In this document: positions 25,302 through 33,812 of the stretch, piece by piece
How the letters are laid out: the number at the start of each line of letters is the position of its first letter
How positions within the stretch are numbered: position 1 is the stretch's first letter
DNA from: Zetaproteobacteria bacterium CG1_02_53_45
Lineage (GTDB): Bacteria; Pseudomonadota; Zetaproteobacteria; Mariprofundales; Mariprofundaceae
Reading direction: 5' to 3'
Assembly: GCA_001871925.1 (NCBI GenBank)
Contig: MNWZ01000167.1
Location: 1-53,754 of the forward strand
DNA length: 53,754 nt
Notes under the pieces: model-generated
Told to the model about the DNA's origin: nothing
Database searches by the model: none
Seen by the model: only the letters and a program-made list of their open reading frames with translations
Translations under genes and position numbers: made by a program

Positions 25302-26005
25302 CAGGCGGCTACAGACGCCATCATGGCCAGAGCTTCGAGGGCTGCGTCCCGCGGACTGGCTGCATGCAGAATCGGACGCCCCACCACCAGATAGTCGGAT
25401 CCACCGGCAATAGCAGATGCAGGATCCGCCACCCGCTTCTGATCCTGCGTATCCTGCCCGCCCCAGCGAATACCCGGTGTGACGGTAATAAAATCGGAGC
25501 CGCATGCCTGTTTGATTGCAGCCGCTTCATGAACACTGCACACGATACCGGCCAGGCCTGCATCCTGCGCCAGTCTGGCGCGCTCCAGCGCCACAATCCG
25601 GGCCTGCTCTTTGGGCATCGGATCACTGGTCAGAACGGTGACAGCAATCAGTTTCATATGCGGGTAGCTGGCTGCGGCCTTTGCTGCAGCTTTTAGCATC
25701 TCTTCACCGCCGCCGGCATGCACATTGATCATATCCACACCGAGCCCCCCCGCACTTTCAACAGCCTGTGCCACTGTGTTGGGGATATCATGGAATTTCA
25801 GATCGAGAAACAGTTTATGGGACCGGTTCAGATTACGCACCAGATCAGGTCCCTCGGCAACAAACAGGCGCAAACCCACTTTCAGCCAGCCTACTGCATC
25901 ACCGAGTTGATCCCGCATAGCCAGCGCAGCATCACGATGATCTACATCCAGCGCCACCATCAAGCGGTTTTTCATCAAATCATTCTGCATCATAGCTACC
26001 GGCAT
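25301..26005 (-). CDS. pyrF: orotidine-5'-phosphate decarboxylase
   Basis: This 234-residue enzyme catalyses the last step of UMP synthesis. The chosen start, ATG 26005, follows GGAGAAGG and shares a base with the lapB stop (TGATG). An upstream in-frame ATG at 26062 would lie inside lapB. Motifs are LMVALDVD, WLKVGLRLF, FLDLKFHDIPNTV (the catalytic K-D-x-K-x-x-D network) and VTPGIRWGG with DYLVVGRPI for phosphate binding. lapB-pyrF is a frequent pairing in Proteobacteria. Confidence 0.95.
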   Translation of the reverse strand: MPVAMMQNDLMKNRLMVALDVDHRDAALAMRDQLGDAVGWLKVGLRLFVAEGPDLVRNLNRSHKLFLDLKFHDIPNTVAQAVESAGGLGVDMINVHAGGGEEMLKAAAKAAASYPHMKLIAVTVLTSDPMPKEQARIVALERARLAQDAGLAGIVCSVHEAAAIKQACGSDFITVTPGIRWGGQDTQDQKRVADPASAIAGGSDYLVVGRPILHAASPRDAALEALAMMASVAA

Positions 26006-27144
26006 CAAACCTTCTCCTCGGACTTCGGGTGCAACGTTCCCCATGAATGGCATTGAGGGCACTGCCAGCGCACCTCAACCACCTCAACGCCGCACTGTTC
26101 ACAGGCATAGTTCTTGGCAGTTTTGCGCCACTGTCTGGAGAAACGGGTATGGGCATCGGCTTCATTGCCGAGCACTGCCTGCAGGCGCAGTGATTCACGC
26201 AGTGAATTGGGCACAAAGGCAAGCTCGGCACACAAATCCCGCGCCTCATCAGCCGAGCGATCACGCCCCACGCTCTCCATCCAGGCCAGAGCAAGCTCTG
26301 CATCCCGGCTCTGCTGCCAGAATGCATGCAGCAGATTCACACCCTCTTTGGCGTAATAATCATCATATTTAAGCAGCGTCGGAATACTCAGCGGGAAATG
26401 TTCGCGGGAATATTCGCGAAGTGCTGAAATTCCGGCCCCGGCTTTGTCAAAATCATGTTCACGCAGTGCCAGTTCGATCTCCACCATACGCGCCGGAGCA
26501 CACGACCGATCCAGCTCCATCGCCTGAGCGGCATAACCGCTGGCACCGGCAAAATCAGACTGGGCCCGGCACTGTCTGGCCATTTCTGAAAACAGATAGG
26601 CACGATGTGAACCGTAGGACTCCCTGCGCACCTGTTCCAGACGCGAGAGCAACTCTTCAGCCGCCAGCCACTCGGAACTCTGTTCTCGAATTCTCAGGCT
26701 TGCTTCCAGTGCACCGGCATGATCGGACTGAATTTCCAGTGCTTTCTGGTATTGATTGAGGGCGCGGTCGAGCAGGCCGCCGGTCTGAAAGTCGATAGCC
26801 AGAGCAAGGTGAGCCTGCAGATGCATGGATTTGGGCAGATCAGGGCGGGCCAGCAGATTCTGATGAATGCGTACAGCACGGCCGATTTCACCCTTGGAGC
26901 GGAACATCTCTCCCAGCGCCATATACACATCAGCGGCTTCCGAGCGCAGACGGGCCACCTGCACCATCTCCTGCAGTGCGAGGTCAGGCTCATCGGACAA
27001 CAGATAATTGATACCGCGCAACAGTGGCGAGATACGCTCATCCTCTTCCTGTTCAGGCCTGGACTCTTCCTGTAACGGGCGCAACACCAGCGCCAGCAAC
27101 ACCACCAGTGCGATGGCGGTAATGGCCAATAACAGTGTATTCAT
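26005..27144 (-). CDS. lapB: LapB (YciM) LPS assembly regulator, TPR protein
   Basis: This 379-residue protein is anchored by one N-terminal helix (about 3-21). Tetratricopeptide-like repeats fill about 40-330. The C-terminus carries a rubredoxin-like zinc motif (CEQCG ... CPQCH, about 349-366). In E. coli LapB controls LpxC proteolysis by FtsH and so sets lipid A synthesis, acting at the inner membrane. The gene follows lapA with a four-base overlap, the arrangement seen in many Proteobacteria. The number of residues between the cysteine pairs matches the family. Confidence 0.93.
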   Translation of the reverse strand: MNTLLLAITAIALVVLLALVLRPLQEESRPEQEEDERISPLLRGINYLLSDEPDLALQEMVQVARLRSEAADVYMALGEMFRSKGEIGRAVRIHQNLLARPDLPKSMHLQAHLALAIDFQTGGLLDRALNQYQKALEIQSDHAGALEASLRIREQSSEWLAAEELLSRLEQVRRESYGSHRAYLFSEMARQCRAQSDFAGASGYAAQAMELDRSCAPARMVEIELALREHDFDKAGAGISALREYSREHFPLSIPTLLKYDDYYAKEGVNLLHAFWQQSRDAELALAWMESVGRDRSADEARDLCAELAFVPNSLRESLRLQAVLGNEADAHTRFSRQWRKTAKNYACEQCGVEVVEVRWQCPQCHSWGTLHPKSEEKV

Positions 27145-27452
27145 ACGTCGTCTTGCAGTGGAATATTGCGCAAGTTGTCCACTTCCCGCTGCAGTCGTCC
27201 GTTCTCATCGCGCAGACGGTTGATCTCCAGCTTGTGCTTGCGTCGGGAAAAGCTCAAGGACAGCACACCACCGAAAAATCCGAGCATAAAGGCCAGGAAT
27301 ACCGGTATAAAAACAGGGGTGGAGGCACTGCTTACACCGAGGAACTGGATATGAACCGGCGTCAGATTAGCCAGTGCAAACATCGTGGCAAACGATGTCA
27401 GCACAATGACCAGCAGTACATTGATCCAATTGATTGAGTTCAGGGCATTCAT
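27141..27452 (-). CDS. lapA: LapA (YciS-like) small membrane protein
   Basis: The 103-residue product starts at ATG 27452 (MNALNSINW), 13 bases after ihfB; a longer frame exists but lies inside ihfB. Two hydrophobic helices (about 7-30 and 45-67) are followed by a basic segment (SRRKHKLE) and a coiled-coil tail with the heptad-like run INRLRDENGRLQREVDNL. This is the DUF1049/LapA layout. LapA works with LapB in LPS assembly. The ribosome binding site is weak (CCTTGCC), so translation may depend on the upstream gene. Confidence 0.9.
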   Translation of the reverse strand: MNALNSINWINVLLVIVLTSFATMFALANLTPVHIQFLGVSSASTPVFIPVFLAFMLGFFGGVLSLSFSRRKHKLEINRLRDENGRLQREVDNLRNIPLQDDV

Positions 27453-27465
27453 ATAAGGCAAGGCT

Positions 27466-27750
27466 TCAGACCGCGCGATCAACTCTCTCACGCAGATCCT
27501 TGCCCGGTTTAAAGTGAGGCACAGCCTTGGCAGGAACCTTGACCGACTCGCCTGTTTTCGGATTACGTCCAAGACGCTCATGACGTTCTTTGGTGGTAAA
27601 ACTGCCGAAACCGCGCAACTCCACATGTCCACCGGAGGCCATGGCATCTCCGATCACGGAAAAGATCGTGTTGACCACCACCTCTGCCTCGCGTCGGGTA
27701 ATGCCTTGCTGTTTCTCTGCTATGATGTCTACCAGTTCAGATTTTGTCAT
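27466..27750 (-). CDS. ihfB: integration host factor subunit beta
   Basis: The 94-residue DNA-bending protein pairs with IHF-alpha, which is not in the window. The start MTKSELVDII at 27750 has GGAGGGTG upstream; an upstream extension (MACAIGF...) lacks homology. The DNA-wrapping beta-arm sequence GRNPKTGESVKVPAKAVPHFKPGK carries the intercalating proline and the HFKPGK end typical of the HU/IHF family (positions about 62-85). The order rpsA-ihfB-lapA-lapB is conserved in many Gamma- and Betaproteobacteria. Confidence 0.95.
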   Translation of the reverse strand: MTKSELVDIIAEKQQGITRREAEVVVNTIFSVIGDAMASGGHVELRGFGSFTTKERHERLGRNPKTGESVKVPAKAVPHFKPGKDLRERVDRAV

Positions 27751-27874
27751 AACACCCTCCGAGATTGCCCTGTATTGAAGCACGGATTGTTCAGTGCTGC
27801 AATGCAGCCTGTGGACGGGGCTGCCAAAACCGATGGCGCAAGCCATTGATTCTGTACAGCTCTACAGCTTAAGC

Positions 27875-27912
27875 GATCAGGCCCGAATCGCAAGATGGAT
27901 TCGGGCCTGATC
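27875..27912 (-). terminator. long perfect hairpin after rpsA
   Basis: GATCAGGCCCGAATC and GATTCGGGCCTGATC form a perfect 15-bp stem with an 8-base loop, starting 7 bases past the rpsA stop codon. There is no U-tract on the minus strand (CGCTTAAGC follows), so it may be a partial terminator or an RNA-stabilising 3' structure that lowers expression of ihfB and the genes beyond. Confidence 0.65.
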
Positions 27913-27919
27913 TGAGAGC

Positions 27920-29662
27920 TTACTTCTTTTTAGCTGCTTTTTGAGCCGGTTTTTTGGCCTCAGTTGCTTCCAGCATACGCTGAAGCTGCAGTGCCAAAGC
28001 AGACGGCGCAGCTTCTGCCGAAGCCTGTTTGGAATAGCTGCGCATCGCATCACGTTCTTCATCACGCAACTGCTGACGAATAGACAGGTCCACCTGTCTG
28101 CGTTTGTGATTCACTTCAACGATTTTGGCTTCCACGTCATCGCCGACTTTCAGCTCGGGATGTTCACGCGGCACTTCACGCCTTGGCAAAAATGCCTGCA
28201 CACCTTCAGCCAGATCAATCACTGCGCCGCCCTGATTCAGTTCAGCCACCTTGCCGTTGACACTGTCACCGCGTTTGATAGAGGACATAAACAGCTCAAA
28301 TGGATCGCCGGAAAGCTGTTTGATGCCCAGTGCAATACGCTGTTTTTCACCATCAACGCCGAGAACCACACACTCCACTTCCTGACCCTTGCTGTATTGG
28401 GCCAGCGCATCTGCGCCCTTCAGGTCCCAAGACAGGTTTTCCATATGAACCAGTCCGTCCATACCTTCAGAAACAGGTACGAAGAAACCGAAGTCGGTTA
28501 CATTCTTGATTTTACCGGTGATATGCGAAGAGATCGGATGGTTGGCCAACCAGGCCTGCCATGGATTATCGCTTACAGCTTTAAGGCTCAGACGGATACG
28601 ACGTGCCTCTGCTTCGACTTCCAGCACAGCCACATCAACCACGTCGCCTTCAGCCAGCACAGATGCCGGTTTCACGTCATTCTTTGTCCAGCTCAGTTCA
28701 GAGCGATGGATCATGCCTTCGATACCCGGCTCGATCTCTACCACTGCACCGAACTCCAGCAGGCGGCGAACGATACCGGTCAGGCGCATACCCGCTTCAT
28801 AATTGACAGCAACATTTTCCCACGGATCGGACTGCAGGGCCTTCATCGAGGCAGATACTTTGCCTGTTTCCGCATTCATTTTAACAATTTCCACCGTCAC
28901 ATGCTGACCGAGCGAAAGCATCTCGGACGGGTGTTTGATACGACGCCATGAGATATCGGACACATGCAACAGTGCATCAACACCACCCAGATCAACAAAA
29001 GCACCGAAATCAGCCATGCGCTTGATTTCACCGCTTACCTTGTCGCCAACTGCATGGCTGACAAAGAACTGCGTACGCAGACCATCGCGTTCAGCAGACA
29101 TAGGCTTCTTGCGGGATACGACCACATTTTCAGGTCTGCGACGCGCTTCCAGCACAGCCACTTTACATGGCTTGCCAACCAGTTGATCAGCACTGACATG
29201 CATATCTGTATCGGCTTCAGAACGCGGCATAAATGCATTCAGACCGGCCAGGTTTACGCGGAAACCACCTTTCACTTCTGCGGTCACAACAGCATCGATC
29301 GCCTCGCCGCTTTCTGCAGCAGCCTCAACCAATGCCCAGGATTCGCGCTGTTTTGCTGCCAGCACGGAGAAAACAACACCTGAACCACCACCAGCCGACT
29401 GTACCATCGCATCAATTTCTTCACCCACGACAGGCAGATCCATGCCAGCCTGAGTGAATTCTGCAACAGGGATAGTACCCTCTACCTTGGCGCCTACATC
29501 AATGGTCACTGTATCTGCATTGACGCTGACCACCATGCACTTGAGCATTTCGCCACGTTTTACAACCGGCTGCTCCTTCAGCGAAGCTTCAAACAGCTGT
29601 TTGAATGACTCCTCTTCTACTGGTGCGTCCTGTACTTCCTGCAAGTTCTTGGCTTCACTCAT
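27920..29662 (-). CDS. rpsA: 30S ribosomal protein S1
   Basis: This 580-residue protein contains six S1 RNA-binding domains, at about 35-100, 120-180, 205-275, 290-360, 377-447 and 464-532. The first two are divergent (ribosome-binding) and the rest carry the repeated pattern V.G.V....dfGaFVdlg.....lh.S...W. The C-terminus is Lys/Ala-rich (EATEAKKPAQKAAKKK). Length fits the six-domain proteobacterial form (about 557), with a somewhat long N-terminus (SEAKNLQEVQDAPVEEESF). S1 recruits mRNA to the 30S subunit. The start is ATG 29662 without a strong SD, as is common for rpsA. A stem-loop lies in the leader. Confidence 0.96.
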   Translation of the reverse strand: MSEAKNLQEVQDAPVEEESFKQLFEASLKEQPVVKRGEMLKCMVVSVNADTVTIDVGAKVEGTIPVAEFTQAGMDLPVVGEEIDAMVQSAGGGSGVVFSVLAAKQRESWALVEAAAESGEAIDAVVTAEVKGGFRVNLAGLNAFMPRSEADTDMHVSADQLVGKPCKVAVLEARRRPENVVVSRKKPMSAERDGLRTQFFVSHAVGDKVSGEIKRMADFGAFVDLGGVDALLHVSDISWRRIKHPSEMLSLGQHVTVEIVKMNAETGKVSASMKALQSDPWENVAVNYEAGMRLTGIVRRLLEFGAVVEIEPGIEGMIHRSELSWTKNDVKPASVLAEGDVVDVAVLEVEAEARRIRLSLKAVSDNPWQAWLANHPISSHITGKIKNVTDFGFFVPVSEGMDGLVHMENLSWDLKGADALAQYSKGQEVECVVLGVDGEKQRIALGIKQLSGDPFELFMSSIKRGDSVNGKVAELNQGGAVIDLAEGVQAFLPRREVPREHPELKVGDDVEAKIVEVNHKRRQVDLSIRQQLRDEERDAMRSYSKQASAEAAPSALALQLQRMLEATEAKKPAQKAAKKK

Positions 29663-29718
29663 GGTTCTATCCGTCCTGGTTCAATTCTTGTCGAATTGTT
29701 ATTCAATTTTGTGTTAAT

Positions 29719-29742
29719 CCGGCAGCACTCATTCACTGCCGG
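29719..29742 (-). promoter_or_regulatory. stem-loop in the cmk-rpsA gap
   Basis: CCGGCAG and CTGCCGG pair over 7 bp with a 10-base loop, between the cmk stop (29757) and the rpsA start (29662). S1 of E. coli controls its own leader, so a structured leader is plausible here. An mRNA-processing or weak terminator role for cmk is equally possible. Confidence 0.45.
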
Positions 29743-29756
29743 TGTTCGTATCTGTT

Positions 29757-30449
29757 TCAGGCAGCGGCCTGAATAAGACCGCGTCGCTCTAGCACTCCGA
29801 GCATACGATCCACCACATCATCGACGCGCATTGTCGTCGAATCGATGGTAATGGCATCCGCAGCCTGACAGAGCGGCGCATGCTGACGTTCCTGATCTCG
29901 TTGGTCACGCATTTTCAACTCATCCACCACAGCTTCCAGTGAGCTGCCACCCTGATCTTTCAGTTGTGCCCAGCGCCGTCGCGCCCTTTCCCGCACCGAA
30001 GCGGTGAGGAAAAATTTAGCCGGTGCGTCCGGCAAAACCACCGTGCCGATATCGCGCCCGTCCATGATGCAGCCGGCCTGTGCAATCAGACGCTGTAATC
30101 CCAGCAGCTTTTCGCGCACTAACGGTTGCGCAGCCACCCTGGAAGCAGCCTCACCCACCTGCTCACTGCGCAGGCTCGCCGTGATATTTTCACCTTCGAA
30201 GAAAATGCCATCCACGGTCCAGTCGATAGAGACCAGCAGCCCGTCCACCAGCCCAGACAGTGATTCGGCACTGTCGAGTGCAACCGCGCGTGTCAGTGCA
30301 ACCGAGCCGACCAGTCGATACAGCAAACCGGTGTCCAGCACGGGCAGCCCCACCTCTTTTGCCAGCATTTTTGCCACCGTTCCCTTGCCTGAACCCGAAG
30401 GTCCGTCAATGGCAATGGTGAGCCCTTCTTTCGCCTGCCAGTCACTCAT
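29757..30449 (-). CDS. cmk: cytidylate kinase
   Basis: This cytoplasmic kinase phosphorylates CMP and dCMP and has 230 residues from ATG 30449. The P-loop IAIDGPSGSGKGTVAK and the substrate region DTGLLYRLVG are near the N-terminus. MDGRDIGTVVLPDAPAKFFLTAS is the typical mid-protein motif, and ARRR and RDQRDQERQHAPL lie in the lid region. The start is 1 base after the aroA stop; an in-frame ATG at 30461 overlapping aroA is possible. The aroA-cmk-rpsA order is conserved in Proteobacteria. Confidence 0.95.
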   Translation of the reverse strand: MSDWQAKEGLTIAIDGPSGSGKGTVAKMLAKEVGLPVLDTGLLYRLVGSVALTRAVALDSAESLSGLVDGLLVSIDWTVDGIFFEGENITASLRSEQVGEAASRVAAQPLVREKLLGLQRLIAQAGCIMDGRDIGTVVLPDAPAKFFLTASVRERARRRWAQLKDQGGSSLEAVVDELKMRDQRDQERQHAPLCQAADAITIDSTTMRVDDVVDRMLGVLERRGLIQAAA

Positions 30450-30450
30450 A

Positions 30451-31794
30451 TCAGGCTTCATCCGCCCAGCGCACATTCATACCGATGCCCTGAGCCAACG
30501 TAACAAAATTGGGAAAACTGGTGGCGATTGCTGCTGCATTATGAATGCGAATCTCACCCTCGGCACGTTGTGCCGCCACAGCCATGGCCATGGCTATGCG
30601 GTGATCGCCCAGCGCATCCACATCCGCATCACCCTTGAGGCTGTTCAGACCGCGAATCACTGCGCCATCCGGCTTCTCCATGATATCGGCGCCTGCTGCG
30701 CGCAGAGCATTGGCCATTGCCGAAATGCGATCCGACTCTTTCACGCGCAACTCATCAGCCTCTTCAAGCACGAACTCACCATCGGCAAGGGCTGCTGCGG
30801 CAAACAAAACCGGAAACTCATCAATGGCATCGGGCACATCATTCGGATCAACGAACATGCCATGCAGGCCACCGGCAGTCACACGCACATCGGCCACCGG
30901 CTCTTCACCGACACTACCCTGATTGGCCAGTGTCAACCGTGCCCCCATACCGTTCATGACACGGCGCCAGCCATCACGACGGTCATTGATGCCGATAGAT
31001 TTCAGCGTGACGTCGGAGCCTTCAACCAGAGCGGCTGCAACGGCAAAGAAACAGGCCGATGAAGGATCAGCGGGAATGACTACACTGTCTGCAGGTGCAG
31101 TCAGTTTATCGGTCGGGTGCAGAGAGATGGTGCCATCGGCCGCCACTTCCACAGGCTGCCCGAACAGCGGCAGCATACGCTCAGTATGATCGCGTGTCGG
31201 TTTCGGCTCATTTACCCTGGTAACACCATCGGCATAGAGACCGGCCAGCAATACACACGACTTCACCTGCGCACTGGCGACTTCAGAGACATGGTGAATC
31301 GCCTTGAGCTTGCCGCCGGTGATGGCGATCGGCAGCAGGTTACCGCCATCTCGCCCCTCAACTTGTGCCCCCATTTTGCGCACCGGATCCACCACCCGTT
31401 TCATCGGACGCTTACACAAAGATGCATCGCCGGTCATGCTGGCCGTGAAGCTCTGGCCGGCCAGTACACCGGTCATCAGACGCACACAGGTGCCGGCGTT
31501 ACCGGCATTGAGCATATCCGCAGGCTGCTTCAGGCCGTGCAGTCCCGCGCCGAATACACGCAGGGATGTTTTTTCTTCATTGAGCCACTCGATAACCACA
31601 CCCATGTCGATAAACATCTGTGCTGTAGCCAAATTATCTTCGCCGGGCAGAAAACCGTGGATTTCAGTCACACCATCGGCAAGCGAGGCCAGCATCACCG
31701 AGCGATGCGACATCGATTTGTCACCGGGCACAACGATATCCCCTTTCAGTGGTCCCTTGGCAGGACCTGCAATCAGTGTTCCACCGATATTCAT
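30451..31794 (-). CDS. aroA: 3-phosphoshikimate 1-carboxyvinyltransferase (EPSP synthase)
   Basis: This 447-residue enzyme of the shikimate pathway joins phosphoenolpyruvate and shikimate-3-phosphate. Motifs are PGDKSMSHRSVMLASLADG, LNAGNAGTCVRLMTG (PEP site), RVKESDR and GDHRIAMAMAVAA. The glycine/alanine at the PEP site is NAGTCVR, which resembles class II-type enzymes (AroA of Bacillus/Agrobacterium CP4 type have NAAT/NAGT variants); I do not assign the class firmly. It starts 1 base after the tyrA stop and is followed directly by cmk. Confidence 0.95.
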   Translation of the reverse strand: MNIGGTLIAGPAKGPLKGDIVVPGDKSMSHRSVMLASLADGVTEIHGFLPGEDNLATAQMFIDMGVVIEWLNEEKTSLRVFGAGLHGLKQPADMLNAGNAGTCVRLMTGVLAGQSFTASMTGDASLCKRPMKRVVDPVRKMGAQVEGRDGGNLLPIAITGGKLKAIHHVSEVASAQVKSCVLLAGLYADGVTRVNEPKPTRDHTERMLPLFGQPVEVAADGTISLHPTDKLTAPADSVVIPADPSSACFFAVAAALVEGSDVTLKSIGINDRRDGWRRVMNGMGARLTLANQGSVGEEPVADVRVTAGGLHGMFVDPNDVPDAIDEFPVLFAAAALADGEFVLEEADELRVKESDRISAMANALRAAGADIMEKPDGAVIRGLNSLKGDADVDALGDHRIAMAMAVAAQRAEGEIRIHNAAAIATSFPNFVTLAQGIGMNVRWADEA

Positions 31795-31795
31795 G

Positions 31796-32674
31796 TTAAA
31801 CCTTCCCCATATTGCTCAGCCAGTTTTCGCGAGCATCTCTGGCCGCAGTAAATTCATTTTTCAATCTGTCGCCATCGCCTGCCAGCAGTGCCTCACGCAA
31901 ACTGTTCAACTCGAACTGGAAGCGCTCGATCTGGTCAAGCAGTGCCTCACGGTTGCACAGGGCAATATCACGCCACATCTCCGGTGACGAGGAGGCGATG
32001 CGGGTAAAATCACGAAAGCCGCCGGCAGCAAAACGAAACGGATCATGGCCATCGCTGCGCTGTTTACTGACAGCATTGACCAGCGCAAAGGCAGCCAGAT
32101 GCGGCAGATGGCTGACTGAGGCGAGAAATTCATCGTGCTCGGTCGCCGCCATCACTTCAACCCGGGCACCGGCCTGCTCCCACATCTGTTTGACGATCGT
32201 CAGCGCTGCCGGATTCGAATCGGCTTCAGGCGTCACAATGCAGAGGCGCCCGTCATACAGCTCTGCAAAAGCAGCAGCTGCCCCCGACTGTTCCGTGCCG
32301 GCAATCGGATGGGCGGCAATAAACTGTTCAGAGTTGTGCAGATATTTTTTGGCGGCAGCTATGGCCGACTGTTTGGTCGAGCCGGCATCCGTCACAACGG
32401 TATGTTCCCCAAGTTGATCGGCCATGGCGGCAAAGACGCCATCATAGGCCTGCATCGGCACCGATAGCAGCACCACATCGGCACTCTGCACGGCCTGAGC
32501 AACATCATGTGTCCAGTCATCCACCACGCCGAGATCTTTTGCCAGTTCAAGATTATCCCGATTACGCCCCACACCGGTGACGCGATTGACCATACCGGCT
32601 CTTTTCAGGGCAAGACTGAGCGAACCACCGATCAGGCCGGTACCAATCACCACCAGATGTTGAATCGGCTTCAC
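31796..32674 (-). CDS. tyrA: prephenate dehydrogenase
   Basis: The 292-residue NAD(P)-dependent enzyme makes 4-hydroxyphenylpyruvate (or arogenate to tyrosine) from prephenate. It starts with GTG 32674, overlapping the hisC stop (GTGA). The Rossmann motif VVIGTGLIGGSLSLAL and VVLLSVPMQAYD are followed by DAGSTKQSAI and the substrate motif AAHPIAGTEQSGA (catalytic His). It lacks the chorismate mutase fusion of enteric TyrA. Position between hisC and aroA is the common aromatic amino-acid arrangement. Confidence 0.95.
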   Translation of the reverse strand: MKPIQHLVVIGTGLIGGSLSLALKRAGMVNRVTGVGRNRDNLELAKDLGVVDDWTHDVAQAVQSADVVLLSVPMQAYDGVFAAMADQLGEHTVVTDAGSTKQSAIAAAKKYLHNSEQFIAAHPIAGTEQSGAAAAFAELYDGRLCIVTPEADSNPAALTIVKQMWEQAGARVEVMAATEHDEFLASVSHLPHLAAFALVNAVSKQRSDGHDPFRFAAGGFRDFTRIASSSPEMWRDIALCNREALLDQIERFQFELNSLREALLAGDGDRLKNEFTAARDARENWLSNMGKV

Positions 32675-33798
32675 GATGCTGCGTTCTCCTGCTCTGACAG
32701 ACTTTCAATCACAGACGTAAGTACCGTCAGGAACTCGGCATTCTCCTCAGCCGTCCCTACCGAAATACGCAGGAAGTCGGCCATGCCATAAGGTGCGAGC
32801 GGACGCGCGATCATGCCGTGATCTTCAAGACGGCGGACAATTTCACTGCTCTGTGCATGGCGCAGCAGTACAAAGTTGCCATAACAGCGGCCACCGGAGA
32901 GCCCCATCTCAGTCAGGGCCGATTCCAGCTTCTCACGTCCGGCATTGGTGTCCGCAACGCGCGCCATCACCCAGTCGCGGTCATCCAGTGCCGCCAAGGC
33001 TGCGTGCTGAGCCAGCAGGTTGAGGTTAAACGGCTCACGGTAACGATTCACCAAAGCTGTGATGCGGCTGTCTGCAATCGCATAACCGATACGACAACCC
33101 GCCAGTCCATAAGCCTTGGAAAAGGTGCGACTGATCATCAGCCCCGGATGCTTCAGATCATGCACAGAGTCACCCAGTTCATCGGCGACGAATTCGTAGT
33201 AAGCCTCATCGATGATCACCACGACATTGCGTGGCAACCGATCCAGAAAGCTCTGAATCACAATATTGCTGTGCAGTGTGCCGGTCGGATTATTCGGGTT
33301 GGCGATACAAACCAGCTTGGTTCTCTCATTCACCGCAGCAGCCATGGCATCCAGATCATGGGAGCGGCCATCGGCCTCCGCTACAGGGACACCTGTTGCC
33401 CCCGCCGCCTGTGCGGCCAGTGCATAGACGATAAAACCACGCTGCGAATAGACCACCTCATCACCGGCTCCGGCAAAGGTACGGATAATCAGTTCCAGCA
33501 CCTCGTTGGAACCGTTGCCCAGCAATACCTGATCGCGTGATACGTGGTGCAGGGCCGCCAGCTTCACTTTCAGGGCATTGGCATCGCCATCCGGATAGCG
33601 GTGAACACCGGCGGCCGCATTGCACATGGCGGTGATAGCCTTCGGCGATGGCCCGTACGGGTTTTCATTGGAAGCAAGCTTGACCGCACGGCTCAACCCT
33701 TTTTCACGCAACAATGTTTCTACCGGTTTACCCGGCACATAGGGATAAAGTCCTGCGGTTTGCGGCACAGCCCGTGCCATCCAGTCAATCGACATCAT
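32671..33798 (-). CDS. hisC: histidinol-phosphate / aromatic aminotransferase
   Basis: This class I PLP aminotransferase has 375 residues. Motifs include KLASNENPYGPSPKAI, LLGNGSNEVLELI, CIANPNNPTGT, VVIDEAYYEF, and SRTFSKAYGLAGCRIGY, which holds the PLP lysine. In this genomic context (pheA-hisC-tyrA-aroA) it most likely transaminates phenylpyruvate and hydroxyphenylpyruvate, and may also serve histidine synthesis. It starts at one of two adjacent ATGs (33798 or 33795) behind AAAGGAAA, 14 bases after pheA. Confidence 0.94.
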   Translation of the reverse strand: MMSIDWMARAVPQTAGLYPYVPGKPVETLLREKGLSRAVKLASNENPYGPSPKAITAMCNAAAGVHRYPDGDANALKVKLAALHHVSRDQVLLGNGSNEVLELIIRTFAGAGDEVVYSQRGFIVYALAAQAAGATGVPVAEADGRSHDLDAMAAAVNERTKLVCIANPNNPTGTLHSNIVIQSFLDRLPRNVVVIIDEAYYEFVADELGDSVHDLKHPGLMISRTFSKAYGLAGCRIGYAIADSRITALVNRYREPFNLNLLAQHAALAALDDRDWVMARVADTNAGREKLESALTEMGLSGGRCYGNFVLLRHAQSSEIVRRLEDHGMIARPLAPYGMADFLRISVGTAEENAEFLTVLTSVIESLSEQENAAS

Positions 33799-33812
33799 CG
33801 TTTCCTTTTATG

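Noticed and set aside
24129-25505. Longer dgt protein starting at 25505
   Set aside because: The extra 68 residues lie within pyrF, lack any family similarity and have shadow-frame composition; ATG 25301 couples to the pyrF stop.
27941-28951. 336-codon plus-strand frame
   Set aside because: Entirely antisense to rpsA; its His/Phe/Gln-rich composition is that of a shadow frame.
30004-31062. 352-codon plus-strand frame
   Set aside because: Antisense to cmk and aroA, both clearly real; no recognisable domain.
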